43,225 bases of DNA from Rhodospirillales bacterium (lineage in GTDB: Bacteria > Pseudomonadota > Alphaproteobacteria > Acetobacterales > Acetobacteraceae), in assembly GCA_017304945.1 (NCBI GenBank), contig JAFKLG010000097.1:1-43225 (forward strand), read 5' to 3'. The notes under the pieces were generated by a model, which saw only the letters and a program-made list of their open reading frames with translations, had not been told where the DNA came from and did no database searches. Positions 31,394-38,471 of the stretch are shown here, in pieces. Every line of letters starts with the position of its first letter. Within the stretch, counting starts at the first letter, position 1. A program made the translations under genes and the position numbers.

Positions 31394-32518
31394 ATGTCAC
31401 GCGAATTGAAGGACAAGGTCGCCGTCGTCGGCGTCGGCAACACGCGCTATGGCAACTTCCCCGATCGCGACGAGTACGGTCTCGCGGCGGAAGCCTTCCG
31501 CAACGCGCTCGAGGATAGCGGATTGCGCAAGGACCAGGTGGACGGGCTACTGGTCTGCCGCATTCCGTATTACGCGCGGATGGGCGAGGTGCTGGGCCTC
31601 AATCCGCGCTGGACGCTGACGATGCCGCCGCATGGGCGGATGTCGGCGATGGGGATCATTGAGGCGGTGGCGGCGATCGAAGCCGGGCTGTGCACCACGG
31701 TGGCGCTGCTCTACGCGAATATCGGCCGCTCACGCCGGGTGAACTATGGCGGCGACGAGAATCCGAGCACCTGGGATCCGTTCGGCTTCACCTCGCCGGG
31801 CGCGGCTCATGCGATGATGTTTCGCCGACACATGGAGCTGTACGGCACGACCACGCGGCAGCTTGCGGAAGTCTCCGTCTCCATCCGTTATCACGCCTGC
31901 CTCAATCCGGATGCGGTGATGCGCAACCCGATCACGATCGAGGACCACGAGAGCGCGCGCTTCATCACCGCGCCGCTGCGCCTGCTCGACTACTGCCTGA
32001 TCAACGACGGCGCGGTCTGCGTCATCGTCACCGGGCGCGAGCGCGCGAAGGACTGCCGCAAGGCGCCCGTGCTGATCTCGGGATTTGGCGCGCAGGAAAC
32101 CTACGCGCCGTCATCGATCAGCAATTTCGACATGGAGTTCTGGTACCCGGCGGTGAAGGCGGCCGGCGAGCAGGCGCGTGGCATGGCGGGGGTGGAGCAT
32201 GCCGATATCGACGCGCTGATGTGCTACGACAATTTCTCGCCCACGGTGCTGTTCAGCCTCGAGGGACTCGGCTTCTGCAAGCAGGGCGAGGCGGGGCAGT
32301 TCGTGGAAGATGGCGCGCTCAGTCTGGGCGGCCGCTTGCCGGTCAACACCGACGGGGGGCATTTGTCGAATTCCTACATGCAGGGTTGGGCGCTGAACGT
32401 CGAAGCAGTGCGCCAGCTCCGCGGTGAATGCGGCACGCGCCAGGTGCCGGAATGCGAGGTCGTGCAGTACGTGCAGGCGACGCCGTGCACGCGCTCGATC
32501 ATCTATACGCGCGGGTGA
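31394..32518 (+). CDS. Thiolase-like (SCP2/lipid-transfer type) protein lacking the N-terminal nucleophilic Cys
   Basis: A 374-residue thiolase-fold protein (KVAVVGVGNTRYGNFPDRDEYGL; AFRNALEDSGLRKDQVDGLLVCR). Where biosynthetic or degradative thiolases have CxSG after the first half-domain, this one reads PPHGRMSAMGIIEAV, with no Cys. The C-terminal GGHLSNSYMQGWALNVEAVRQLRGE is typical of the SCP2/lipid-transfer thiolase group. It is followed 11 bp later by a DUF35 protein. In steroid side-chain degradation, similar Cys-less thiolase-like proteins with DUF35 partners (Ltp2 with ChsH2) act as retro-aldolases. By analogy this pair may cleave or form a beta-hydroxyacyl-CoA, but that is inference. 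Confidence 0.88.
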   Translation: MSRELKDKVAVVGVGNTRYGNFPDRDEYGLAAEAFRNALEDSGLRKDQVDGLLVCRIPYYARMGEVLGLNPRWTLTMPPHGRMSAMGIIEAVAAIEAGLCTTVALLYANIGRSRRVNYGGDENPSTWDPFGFTSPGAAHAMMFRRHMELYGTTTRQLAEVSVSIRYHACLNPDAVMRNPITIEDHESARFITAPLRLLDYCLINDGAVCVIVTGRERAKDCRKAPVLISGFGAQETYAPSSISNFDMEFWYPAVKAAGEQARGMAGVEHADIDALMCYDNFSPTVLFSLEGLGFCKQGEAGQFVEDGALSLGGRLPVNTDGGHLSNSYMQGWALNVEAVRQLRGECGTRQVPECEVVQYVQATPCTRSIIYTRG

Positions 32519-32529
32519 GGGAGGGTGTG

Positions 32530-32928
32530 ATGGCCTACGCGAAGCCGCTGCCGAAGATCGACACGCTCAACCGTCCGTTCTGGGAGGCGGCGCGGCAAGG
32601 CCGCCTGGTGGTGCAGCACTGCACCGGCTGTGGCGACCGGCACTTCCCGCCGGGGCCGGTCTGTCCGGTCTGCCTGAGTGACGCACAGGACTGGGTCGAG
32701 GTCTCGGGCCGGGGGACGCTCGAGGGGTGGGTGGATTTCCATCGCGCCTACTGGGACGGGTTCAAGGACGCGCTGCCCTATCGCTGCTGCCTGGTACGGC
32801 TCGAGGAAGGGCCGGTGCTGGTCAGCAATCTCGTGGGCGACGCGGAGCCTCGCTTCCGCGCCAAGGTGCATGCGGTGTTCGATGCGGTCACCGACGAGGT
32901 GACGCTGCCGAAGTTCGCGATGGAGTGA
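32530..32928 (+). CDS. DUF35 Zn-ribbon/OB-fold protein, partner of the thiolase-like protein
   Basis: A 132-residue protein starting MAYAKPLPKIDTLNRPFWEA. An N-terminal helix is followed by a rubredoxin-like zinc ribbon (CTGCGDRHFPPGPVCPVCL, Cys pairs near 31-34 and 45-48) and an OB-fold (WVEVSGRGTLEGWVDFHRAYW... PYRCCLVRLEEGPVLVSNLV). DUF35 proteins form complexes with thiolase-like enzymes and help bind acyl-CoA. The ATG at 32530 has GGGAGGG upstream and is 11 bp after the thiolase-like gene. It is the last gene of the set; repeats follow. Confidence 0.92.
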   Translation: MAYAKPLPKIDTLNRPFWEAARQGRLVVQHCTGCGDRHFPPGPVCPVCLSDAQDWVEVSGRGTLEGWVDFHRAYWDGFKDALPYRCCLVRLEEGPVLVSNLVGDAEPRFRAKVHAVFDAVTDEVTLPKFAME

Positions 32929-33237
32929 GGGGCGCTGCGGCCGTGCGCCTGCGTCATGGTCGGGCTTGGCCCGATCATCCACGATTTCTGCTGCATGCGT
33001 CCGCGCAAGTCGTGGATGGCCGCGACAAGCGCGGCCATGACACGGGGGAGCGACAAGCGCCGCCGTGACATGCGGACGGCAAAGCGCGGCCATGACACGG
33101 GGGAGCGACAAGCGCCGCCGTGACACGCGGACCGCAGGCGCGGCATGACACAGGTGAGCGACAAGCGCCGACGTGACACGGCGCGGGACGTCCGATGACG
33201 CGAACGACGTGACCGTCGTCGCGTCACCGCACGCGAC
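32929..33237. repeat. Repeat-filled intergenic region: inverted palindrome pair and 55-bp tandem repeats
   Basis: The 309-bp gap between two convergent genes is mostly repeats. A palindrome GTCATGGTCGGGC...GATCATCCACG (32953-32983) faces an inverted copy (33010-33043, CGTGGATGGCC...GGCCATGACAC). Overlapping the second, a unit of about 55 bp (GCGCGGCCATGACACG, GGGGAGCGACAAGCGCCG, then TGACA) repeats three times from 33029, 33084 and 33138 to about 33185, with decay in the last. No reading frame or U-tract terminator is apparent; 33186-33237 holds nothing I can name. Confidence 0.85.
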
Positions 33238-34464
33238 CTACCCCGCGGCTTCGGCCGCCTCTGCGCCCGCGAGCTTCGAGATCGACACGCCCTTGCCGAC
33301 CCCCGCACGCTCCTTGAACGGCGTGGTGTCCAGCTCCTCCAGCACGATGTCGCCCGACAGCACCTTCTGCTTCCATTCCTGGTGCGCGGGTTCACGCCCG
33401 ACAAACTCCGGCATCACCTCCTTGGCGAACAGCTCGAGGCTCTCGCAGATGTGCGGGTGCGTGTTCTTCCCGGCCTGGTTCAGCAGGATGATCTGGTCGA
33501 CATGCGACGCCTCGAACTTCCGCAGCTTGCGGCGGATCGTCTCGGGGGAGCCGACCAGCCCGCCCATCAGCGCCTTCTGCGCCGCCTCCGGGTTCTCCCG
33601 CTTCCACTTGTTGTACTCGTCCCAGACGTTGACCGAACCGGGCTTCGGCCGCTCGCGGTTGCGCGACCCGCTGTAATAGGCCAGCGAGAACTGGAAGAAC
33701 GTGATGCCATCCGCGCGGCGCCGCGCTTCCTCGTCCGTCTCGGCGCACATGAAGTAGCTGACCATCGCGATGTTGCAGTTGCTTTGGTAGTCCGCGAGCT
33801 TCTGCTGCCGCCGGGTGAAGCTGTTGTAGTAGGCGTGCACCCAGGCATGCGCCATCTCGGCGGACAGGAACTGGAAGCCCAGCGCGCCGATGCCGCAGCG
33901 CCCGGCCATCTCGATCGTCTCGAGCTGCGAGCAGGCCACCCACATCGGCGGATGCGGCTTCTGGATCGGCTTCGGCAGCACGTTGCGCAGCGGGAACTTG
34001 AAATACGGGCCGTCGTATTCCCAGCCGCCATCCTTGAACATGCCGGTGACGCAGCGGACGCCGTCCTCCCAGACCGCCTGCTTGTCTTCCATCTTGCGGT
34101 CGAACGGTCCGAGTTCGGTGATGGAGGCGCCTTCGCCCATGCCGAACTCGACGCGGCCGTTGCTGACCAGGTCGAGGCAGGCGACCTTCTCGGCGACCCG
34201 CGCCGGGTGATTGGTGGTGAGCTGGATGATGCCGTGGCCCAGCCGGATCTGCTTGGTGCGCTGGCTTGCGGCGGCCAGGAAGACCTCGGGCTGCGGCGAG
34301 TGGGAGTATTCCTCCAGGAAGTGATGCTCCACCTCCCAGGCGTAGTGGTAACCGAGCCGGTCGGCCAGTTCGACCTGGTCGAGGGCGTTCTGATAGAGCT
34401 TGTGCTCCGTATCCGCCTCCCACGGGCGGGGACATTGCAGCTCATAAAAGATGCCGAACTTCAT
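33238..34464 (-). CDS. Luciferase-like (LLM class) flavin-dependent monooxygenase
   Basis: A 408-residue TIM-barrel flavoprotein of the bacterial luciferase family. MKFGIFYELQCPRPW, YHYAWEVEHHFLEEYSHSPQPEVFLAAAS (read in parts), GHGIIQLTTNHPARVAEKVACLD and NGRVEFGMGEG are hallmark segments. LLM enzymes use reduced FMN and oxygen to oxidise substrates, including C-C cleavage and Baeyer-Villiger reactions. The last 60 residues (VLEELDTTPFKERAGVGKG...) form a polar extension. It is convergent with the hydrolase/CoA-transferase/thiolase/DUF35 set across a repeat region. The proximity hints at a shared pathway but they are separate transcripts. The upstream 110 bp separates it from the divergent HtrA-like gene. 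Confidence 0.9.
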   Translation of the reverse strand: MKFGIFYELQCPRPWEADTEHKLYQNALDQVELADRLGYHYAWEVEHHFLEEYSHSPQPEVFLAAASQRTKQIRLGHGIIQLTTNHPARVAEKVACLDLVSNGRVEFGMGEGASITELGPFDRKMEDKQAVWEDGVRCVTGMFKDGGWEYDGPYFKFPLRNVLPKPIQKPHPPMWVACSQLETIEMAGRCGIGALGFQFLSAEMAHAWVHAYYNSFTRRQQKLADYQSNCNIAMVSYFMCAETDEEARRRADGITFFQFSLAYYSGSRNRERPKPGSVNVWDEYNKWKRENPEAAQKALMGGLVGSPETIRRKLRKFEASHVDQIILLNQAGKNTHPHICESLELFAKEVMPEFVGREPAHQEWKQKVLSGDIVLEELDTTPFKERAGVGKGVSISKLAGAEAAEAAG

Positions 34465-34536
34465 TCGTGCTTCTCCGGGACGTTCCTACCGGTGAGTAGT
34501 TTCGGCCAATGGCGGCGCGGGAGCAAGCACGGCGCC

Positions 34537-34567
34537 TTGGCGAGCCCGTCGAAACCACCGATATAAT
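34537..34567 (+). promoter_or_regulatory. Promoter of the HtrA-like gene with consensus -10 and leaderless spacing
   Basis: TATAAT (34562-34567) lies exactly six bases before the ATG at 34574. TTGGCG (34537-34542) is a possible -35 with a long, 19-base spacer. A perfect -10 is very rare by chance in DNA this GC-rich. Transcription would start at the ATG, giving a leaderless mRNA; there is no ribosome-binding site. Confidence 0.6.
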
Positions 34568-34573
34568 GCGGGC

Positions 34574-35599
34574 ATGAGTGATGATCCCCCGCAGGAGCGC
34601 CCGAACCAGGGAAGACGGCGTGGCACGAAGAAGGAAGATTGGGAGATTCCGCCCAATCTCCGGCCGGACCCTGACGACTACTCGTTCGACCTCGAACGGG
34701 CGCTGAAAGCCGTCGTCGGCCTGAAGACCTATGTCCCCGCCGACGCCTTCACCGCCGGCACGCTCGGTACCGAACGGGCCGGCAGCGGCGTGGTGATCAA
34801 CGGCACCGGGCTGATCGCGACGATCGGCTACCTGATCACCGAGGCGGAGACGATCTGGATCACCTCCGCCGACGGACGCGCCGTGCCGGGACATGCGCTC
34901 GCCTTCGACCAGGAGACCGGCTTCGGCCTGGTGCAGGCCCTGGGCAAGCTCGACCTGCCGTCGCTGGAGCTGGGCGACTCCGACCGGCTGAAGATCGGCG
35001 ATCAGGTCGTATTCGCGGCCGGCGGTGGTCGGCACCACGCGATCGAGACGCGCATCGTCGGGCGGCAGGAATTCGCCGGCTATTGGGAATACGTCCTGGA
35101 CGACGCCCTGTTCACGGCGCCGGCGCATCCGTTCTGGGGCGGATGCGGCCTGATCGGCACCGACGGCAAGCTGCTGGGGATCGGCTCGCTGATCCTCCAG
35201 CAGGGGGACGGGAAGGGGAAGCGGCTCGACATGAACATGGTCGTGCCGATCGGTCTGCTGGCCCCCATCCTCAAGGACCTGCTCACCTATGGACGGGTCA
35301 ATCGGCCCGCCCGCCCCTGGCTCGGGATGTATGCGACCGAGTCGGACGACGCGATCGTGGTGGGCGGCCTCGCCGACAATGGACCCGCCGAACAGGCGGG
35401 GCTGCGCCAGGGCGACCGGATCCTGGCGGTGAACGAGGAGGACGTGCCCGACCTCGCTGGCCTGTGGCGCCGCATCTGGGCCTCCGGCAGCGCGGGGGCC
35501 GAGGTGCGGCTACGTGTCCAGCGCGACCGCAGCACGGTTCGTATCGCAATCCGATCCGCCGATCGCGCGAGCTTCCTCAAATCCCCGCGGCTGCACTGA
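34574..35599 (+). CDS. HtrA-like trypsin-fold/PDZ protein lacking the catalytic triad (pseudoprotease)
   Basis: A 341-residue protein with no signal peptide, so it is probably cytoplasmic. Residues 1-35 are charged. A trypsin-like domain (about 36-245) keeps the GSGVVINGTGLIAT entry strand, but the catalytic His of TNNHV-type motifs is Tyr86 (TIGYLITEA), the Asp of TDLAL is Gly116 (ETGFGLV), and GNSGG is FWGGCG around Trp188. All three catalytic positions are therefore lost. A PDZ domain follows (about 255-335: RPWLGMYATESDDAIVVGGLADNGPAEQAGLRQGDRIL, read in parts). It may bind misfolded or C-terminal peptides as a chaperone or adaptor. The metallo-beta-lactamase gene begins 1 bp after its stop. 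Confidence 0.88.
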   Translation: MSDDPPQERPNQGRRRGTKKEDWEIPPNLRPDPDDYSFDLERALKAVVGLKTYVPADAFTAGTLGTERAGSGVVINGTGLIATIGYLITEAETIWITSADGRAVPGHALAFDQETGFGLVQALGKLDLPSLELGDSDRLKIGDQVVFAAGGGRHHAIETRIVGRQEFAGYWEYVLDDALFTAPAHPFWGGCGLIGTDGKLLGIGSLILQQGDGKGKRLDMNMVVPIGLLAPILKDLLTYGRVNRPARPWLGMYATESDDAIVVGGLADNGPAEQAGLRQGDRILAVNEEDVPDLAGLWRRIWASGSAGAEVRLRVQRDRSTVRIAIRSADRASFLKSPRLH

Positions 35600-35600
35600 G

Positions 35601-36266
35601 ATGAGCGCGGCGGCCCCGAAGCTGCGCGGCGCCATCGTCCCGGTGACGCCGTTCCAGCAGAACTGCACGATCCTGTGGGACGACGCGACCCTGAAGGCCG
35701 TCGTCGTCGACCCTGGCGGCGACGTGCCCACGATCCTGGACGGCATCGCCCAGACCGGCGTGCAGGTGGAGCGGATCCTGCTCACCCACGGGCATCTCGA
35801 TCACGCCGGCGGTGCGACGGCGTTGGCGGAGACCCTGTCGGCTCGCAGCGGGACGAAGGTTCCGATCGAGGGCCCGGACCAGCGCGACGAATTCCTGCTG
35901 GCGGGGATCGCCGACCAGGCGGCGCAGTACGGCTTCCCGGCCCGCAACTGCACCCCGGACCGATGGCTGGTGGAGGGCGACACGGTCGCGCTCGGCCCGC
36001 ACCGGTTCGATGTGCTGCACTGCCCGGGCCATACGCCCGGTCACATCGTGTTCGTGAACCACGCGGCGCGATTCATCCTGGCCGGCGACGTGCTGTTCCA
36101 GGGCTCGATCGGGCGGACGGACTTCCCGTATGGCGACCATGCCGCGCTGATCGACGCCATCAAGACCAAGCTGCTGCCGCTCGGGGACGATTTCTCGTTC
36201 CTGTGCGGTCATGGGCCGGGTTCGACGATCGGGGCGGAACGGACGGGGAACCCGTTCCTGCGGTAG
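35601..36266 (+). CDS. Metallo-beta-lactamase-fold hydrolase (glyoxalase II-like)
   Basis: A 221-residue cytoplasmic MBL-fold hydrolase. The metal ligands are THGHLDHAGG (His63, His65, Asp67, His68), His144 in CPGHTPGH, Asp163 in LAGDVLFQGSIGRTD, and a C-terminal His in LCGHGPGST. GRTDFPYGD is typical of hydroxyacylglutathione-hydrolase-like proteins (YcbL type). It likely hydrolyses a thioester such as S-lactoylglutathione, but this is family inference. The ATG at 35601 is 1 bp after the HtrA-like stop and has no good ribosome-binding site, so translation is presumably coupled. Confidence 0.92.
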   Translation: MSAAAPKLRGAIVPVTPFQQNCTILWDDATLKAVVVDPGGDVPTILDGIAQTGVQVERILLTHGHLDHAGGATALAETLSARSGTKVPIEGPDQRDEFLLAGIADQAAQYGFPARNCTPDRWLVEGDTVALGPHRFDVLHCPGHTPGHIVFVNHAARFILAGDVLFQGSIGRTDFPYGDHAALIDAIKTKLLPLGDDFSFLCGHGPGSTIGAERTGNPFLR

Positions 36267-36280
36267 GCGCATGGTGGGCC

Positions 36281-36425
36281 TCCGTGGATGGCCGCCGAAG
36301 GGCGGCCATCCACGACTTACGAGCGCAGGAAAGTCATGGATGGCCGGCCTTCGCCGGCCATGACACAGGGGGCCGGCCTTCGCCGGCCATGACGCCGAAG
36401 CGCCATGACGCCGAAGCGCCATGAC
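36281..36425. repeat. Cluster of palindromic intergenic repeats and a 16-bp tandem repeat
   Basis: Between convergent MBL and MerR genes. CGTGGATGGCCGCC...GGCGGCCATCCACG (36281-36312), then GTCATGGATGGCCGGCC...GGCCGGCCATGACAC (36331-36364), then a partial copy with CCGGCCTTCGCCGGCCATGA (36371-36390), then GACGCCGAAGCGCCAT repeated twice (from about 36389). Long perfect stems would form strong RNA hairpins and could end both converging transcripts, though no U-tract follows. Confidence 0.85.
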
Positions 36426-36448
36426 ACGGGATGGCCCGCGCCGCGCCG

Positions 36449-36976
36449 CTATCCCGGCAGCAGGGCCCGCAAGGCCTCGAGTTCTTCCAGCGCCTCCGCC
36501 AGCAGGCGGCGCAGCCGGTCGACCTCGGGGTCGACGCGCTTCAATGCCGTGCGCGGCGGCGGCGGGGCCGGCGGGGCGAGCTCCAGGCCCGGGATCATCA
36601 GGTCGGCCTCGCTCTCCGGATCCGCGCGTTCGCCGGCGCGCTCGTCCGGGTTCGGCGGCGGGATATCATCGGACAGCTTGCCGCCACCCTCCCGCAGCAG
36701 CCGCTGCACCCCTTTGATCGTGTAGCCCTGGATGTAGAGCAGGTCGGAGATCCGCCGCAGCAGGGCAATGTCGTCCGGCCGGTAATAGCGCCGTCCGCCG
36801 CCGCGCTTCAGCGGCTTCACCTGGGGGAACTTGGTCTCCCAGAACCGCAGAACATGCTGCGGAATGTGAAGATCGTCCGCTACCTCACTGATGGTACGGA
36901 AGGCATTCGGGGCTTTCTTCGGGCGCGCGCGGCCGGGGCTGAGGTCGATCTCGCCATCCTCGGCCGCGCTGCTCAT
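36449..36976 (-). CDS. MerR-family transcriptional regulator downstream of ihfA
   Basis: A 175-residue protein. The MerR winged-helix domain lies at about 25-95 ([45 protein letters not shown], read in parts). A Pro/Glu-rich linker and a short C-terminal coiled coil ([22 protein letters not shown]) follow. This ihfA-merR pair is a conserved arrangement in alphaproteobacteria; the regulator's target is not known to me. There are no metal-binding cysteines, so it is not a classic metal sensor. It overlaps the ihfA end by 4 bp (ATGA), so it depends on the ihfA promoter. Confidence 0.93.
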   Translation of the reverse strand: MSSAAEDGEIDLSPGRARPKKAPNAFRTISEVADDLHIPQHVLRFWETKFPQVKPLKRGGGRRYYRPDDIALLRRISDLLYIQGYTIKGVQRLLREGGGKLSDDIPPPNPDERAGERADPESEADLMIPGLELAPPAPPPPRTALKRVDPEVDRLRRLLAEALEELEALRALLPG

Positions 36977-37284
36977 TCGTCGTCGCCTACCGTCGGCGTG
37001 GTCCCGTTGACGCGCGCCTTCAGCACGTGGCTCGGGCGGAACACCAGCACCCGGCGCGGCAGGATCGGGACCTCTACGCCGGTCTTCGGGTTGCGGCCGA
37101 TGCGGCGCCCCTTCTGGCGCACAGAAAACGTTCCGAACCCACTGATCTTAACGGATTCTCCAGCCTCGAGCGTCGAGGCGATGCGTTCCAGCACCGTCTC
37201 CAGCAGGTCGGCGGACTCGTTCCGGGACAGCCCGACCTGGGTGTAGATCGTCTCGGCCAGATGGGCGCGGGTGATCGTCTGCAT
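36973..37284 (-). CDS. ihfA: Integration host factor subunit alpha
   Basis: A 103-residue HU/IHF-fold DNA-bending protein. LARVSGFGTF-type core appears as [31 protein letters not shown] (read in parts), with the DNA-intercalating proline in the RNPKTG arm. With the beta subunit (elsewhere) it bends DNA sharply at specific sites in recombination, replication and promoter control. The start [14 protein letters not shown] matches alphaproteobacterial IhfA. The ATG at 37284 has no ribosome-binding site and lies six bases after a -10 element, so a leaderless mRNA is likely. It is a separate unit from fabH, 150 bp upstream. Confidence 0.96.
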   Translation of the reverse strand: MQTITRAHLAETIYTQVGLSRNESADLLETVLERIASTLEAGESVKISGFGTFSVRQKGRRIGRNPKTGVEVPILPRRVLVFRPSHVLKARVNGTTPTVGDDE

Positions 37285-37290
37285 GGTCGG

Positions 37291-37319
37291 ACGCTAGGCA
37301 GCACGTCTCCGCCCGTCAA
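37291..37319 (-). promoter_or_regulatory. ihfA promoter with leaderless spacing
   Basis: Minus strand: CTTGACG with -35 TTGACG (37314-37319), exactly 17 bases, -10 TAGCGT (37291-37296), then six bases (37285-37290) to the ATG at 37284. There is no Shine-Dalgarno sequence. Transcription is expected at the A of the ATG. Confidence 0.7.
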
Positions 37320-37434
37320 GCACAGAAGGAGAGAAATCGGCCAGGATCAGTCGGTTGCGGCGCGGCTGTGTCATCCGGATGCAGAACGGCCGAGGCATGC
37401 GGGGGTGCGCAACCGGGACGCGCGCCTCGTGCCG

Positions 37435-38403
37435 TTACAGCCGGACCAGGGCCGATCCCCAGGCGAGCCCACCGCCCAGCGCTTCCAGCAGCACGAGCGA
37501 ACCCGGCCGGATGCGGCCGTCGCCGATCGCCTCGGCCAGCGCGAGCGGCACCGAGGCGGCGGAGGTGTTCGCATGCCGGTCCACCGTCACCACCACCCGT
37601 TCGGGCGGCAGGCCGAGCTTGCGGCCCATGGCGTCGATGATGCGGCGGTTCGCCTGATGCGGGACCAGCCAGTCCACGTCGCGATGGCCGAGGCCGTTGG
37701 CGGCCAGGGCTTCCTCGACCGACTCGGCAAGGCGGGTGACGGCGTGGCGAAAGACCTCACGGCCGTTCATCACCAGGGTGCCGGGTTTGTCGTGCTGGCC
37801 GACCGCGCCATCGACATACAGGATGTCGCCCAGCGTGCCCTGGGCATGGATGTGCGTGGAGAGGATGCCGCGGTCGCTGCCGCTGCCCTCGCCGGCGCGC
37901 AGGAACACCGCGCCGGCGCCGTCGCCGAACAGCACGCAGGTGCCGCGGTCCTGCCAGTTGAGGATCCGCGAATAGACCTCGCTGCCGATCACCAGCACGC
38001 CCTTGGCGCCGCCGGCGCGGATCATGTTGTCGGCGACCGAGAGCCCGTAGATGAAGCCCGCGCAGGCGGCGGCGATGTCGAACCCGAAGCCGTGGGTGAC
38101 GCCGAGCGCGGCTTGGACCCGGAGGGCGGTGGCGGGGAAGGCCTGGTCCGGAGTGCTGGTGGCGAGGATGATGCCGTCCACGTCCGCGGCGGTCGCGCCG
38201 GCGGCGGCGAGTGCGGCGCGGGCGGCCTCGGTGCCCATGAAGGCCGCGGTCTCATGCGGCGCCGCGAAGTGCCGCTGCCGGATGCCGGTGCGCTCCTGGA
38301 TCCAGGCGTCGGAGGTGTCGACCGTGCGTGCAAGCTCGTCGTTGCTCACCACCCGCGACGGGAGATAGGCGCCGGTACCGGCAAGGATGGAGCGGATGGG
38401 CAT
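37435..38403 (-). CDS. fabH: Beta-ketoacyl-ACP synthase III FabH
   Basis: FabH starts fatty-acid synthesis by condensing acetyl-CoA with malonyl-ACP. The 322-residue protein has the full triad: Cys114 in AAACAGFIYG, His249 in VPHQANRRI, and Asn279 in HANTSAASV. The C-terminus reads LGGGLAWGSALVRL. A GAGAGGA lies before the ATG at 38403. It is 68 bp downstream of plsX in the conserved rpmF-plsX-fabH order, linking ribosomal, phospholipid and fatty-acid synthesis genes in one transcript. Confidence 0.97.
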   Translation of the reverse strand: MPIRSILAGTGAYLPSRVVSNDELARTVDTSDAWIQERTGIRQRHFAAPHETAAFMGTEAARAALAAAGATAADVDGIILATSTPDQAFPATALRVQAALGVTHGFGFDIAAACAGFIYGLSVADNMIRAGGAKGVLVIGSEVYSRILNWQDRGTCVLFGDGAGAVFLRAGEGSGSDRGILSTHIHAQGTLGDILYVDGAVGQHDKPGTLVMNGREVFRHAVTRLAESVEEALAANGLGHRDVDWLVPHQANRRIIDAMGRKLGLPPERVVVTVDRHANTSAASVPLALAEAIGDGRIRPGSLVLLEALGGGLAWGSALVRL

Positions 38404-38471
38404 CGGCGGTCCGGACGTCCTCTCGTTTGCGCTCAGGCGGTTCCTGCTGGGCTCGCGCGACTCGTTCTGGG

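Noticed and set aside
27856..31443. Very long minus-strand open frame (about 1195 codons) opposite the CoA-transferase gene
   Set aside because: It mirrors a clear family III CoA-transferase and hydrolase on the plus strand; the translation is His/Arg/Gln-rich with no family pattern, as usual for antisense frames in GC-rich DNA.
34574..35599. Active DegP/HtrA protease
   Set aside because: None of the three catalytic positions is conserved and no export signal is present, so a normal periplasmic protease call would be wrong.
37285..37434. tRNA or small RNA gene between fabH and ihfA
   Set aside because: No cloverleaf arms or terminator found; the identifiable content is the ihfA promoter.
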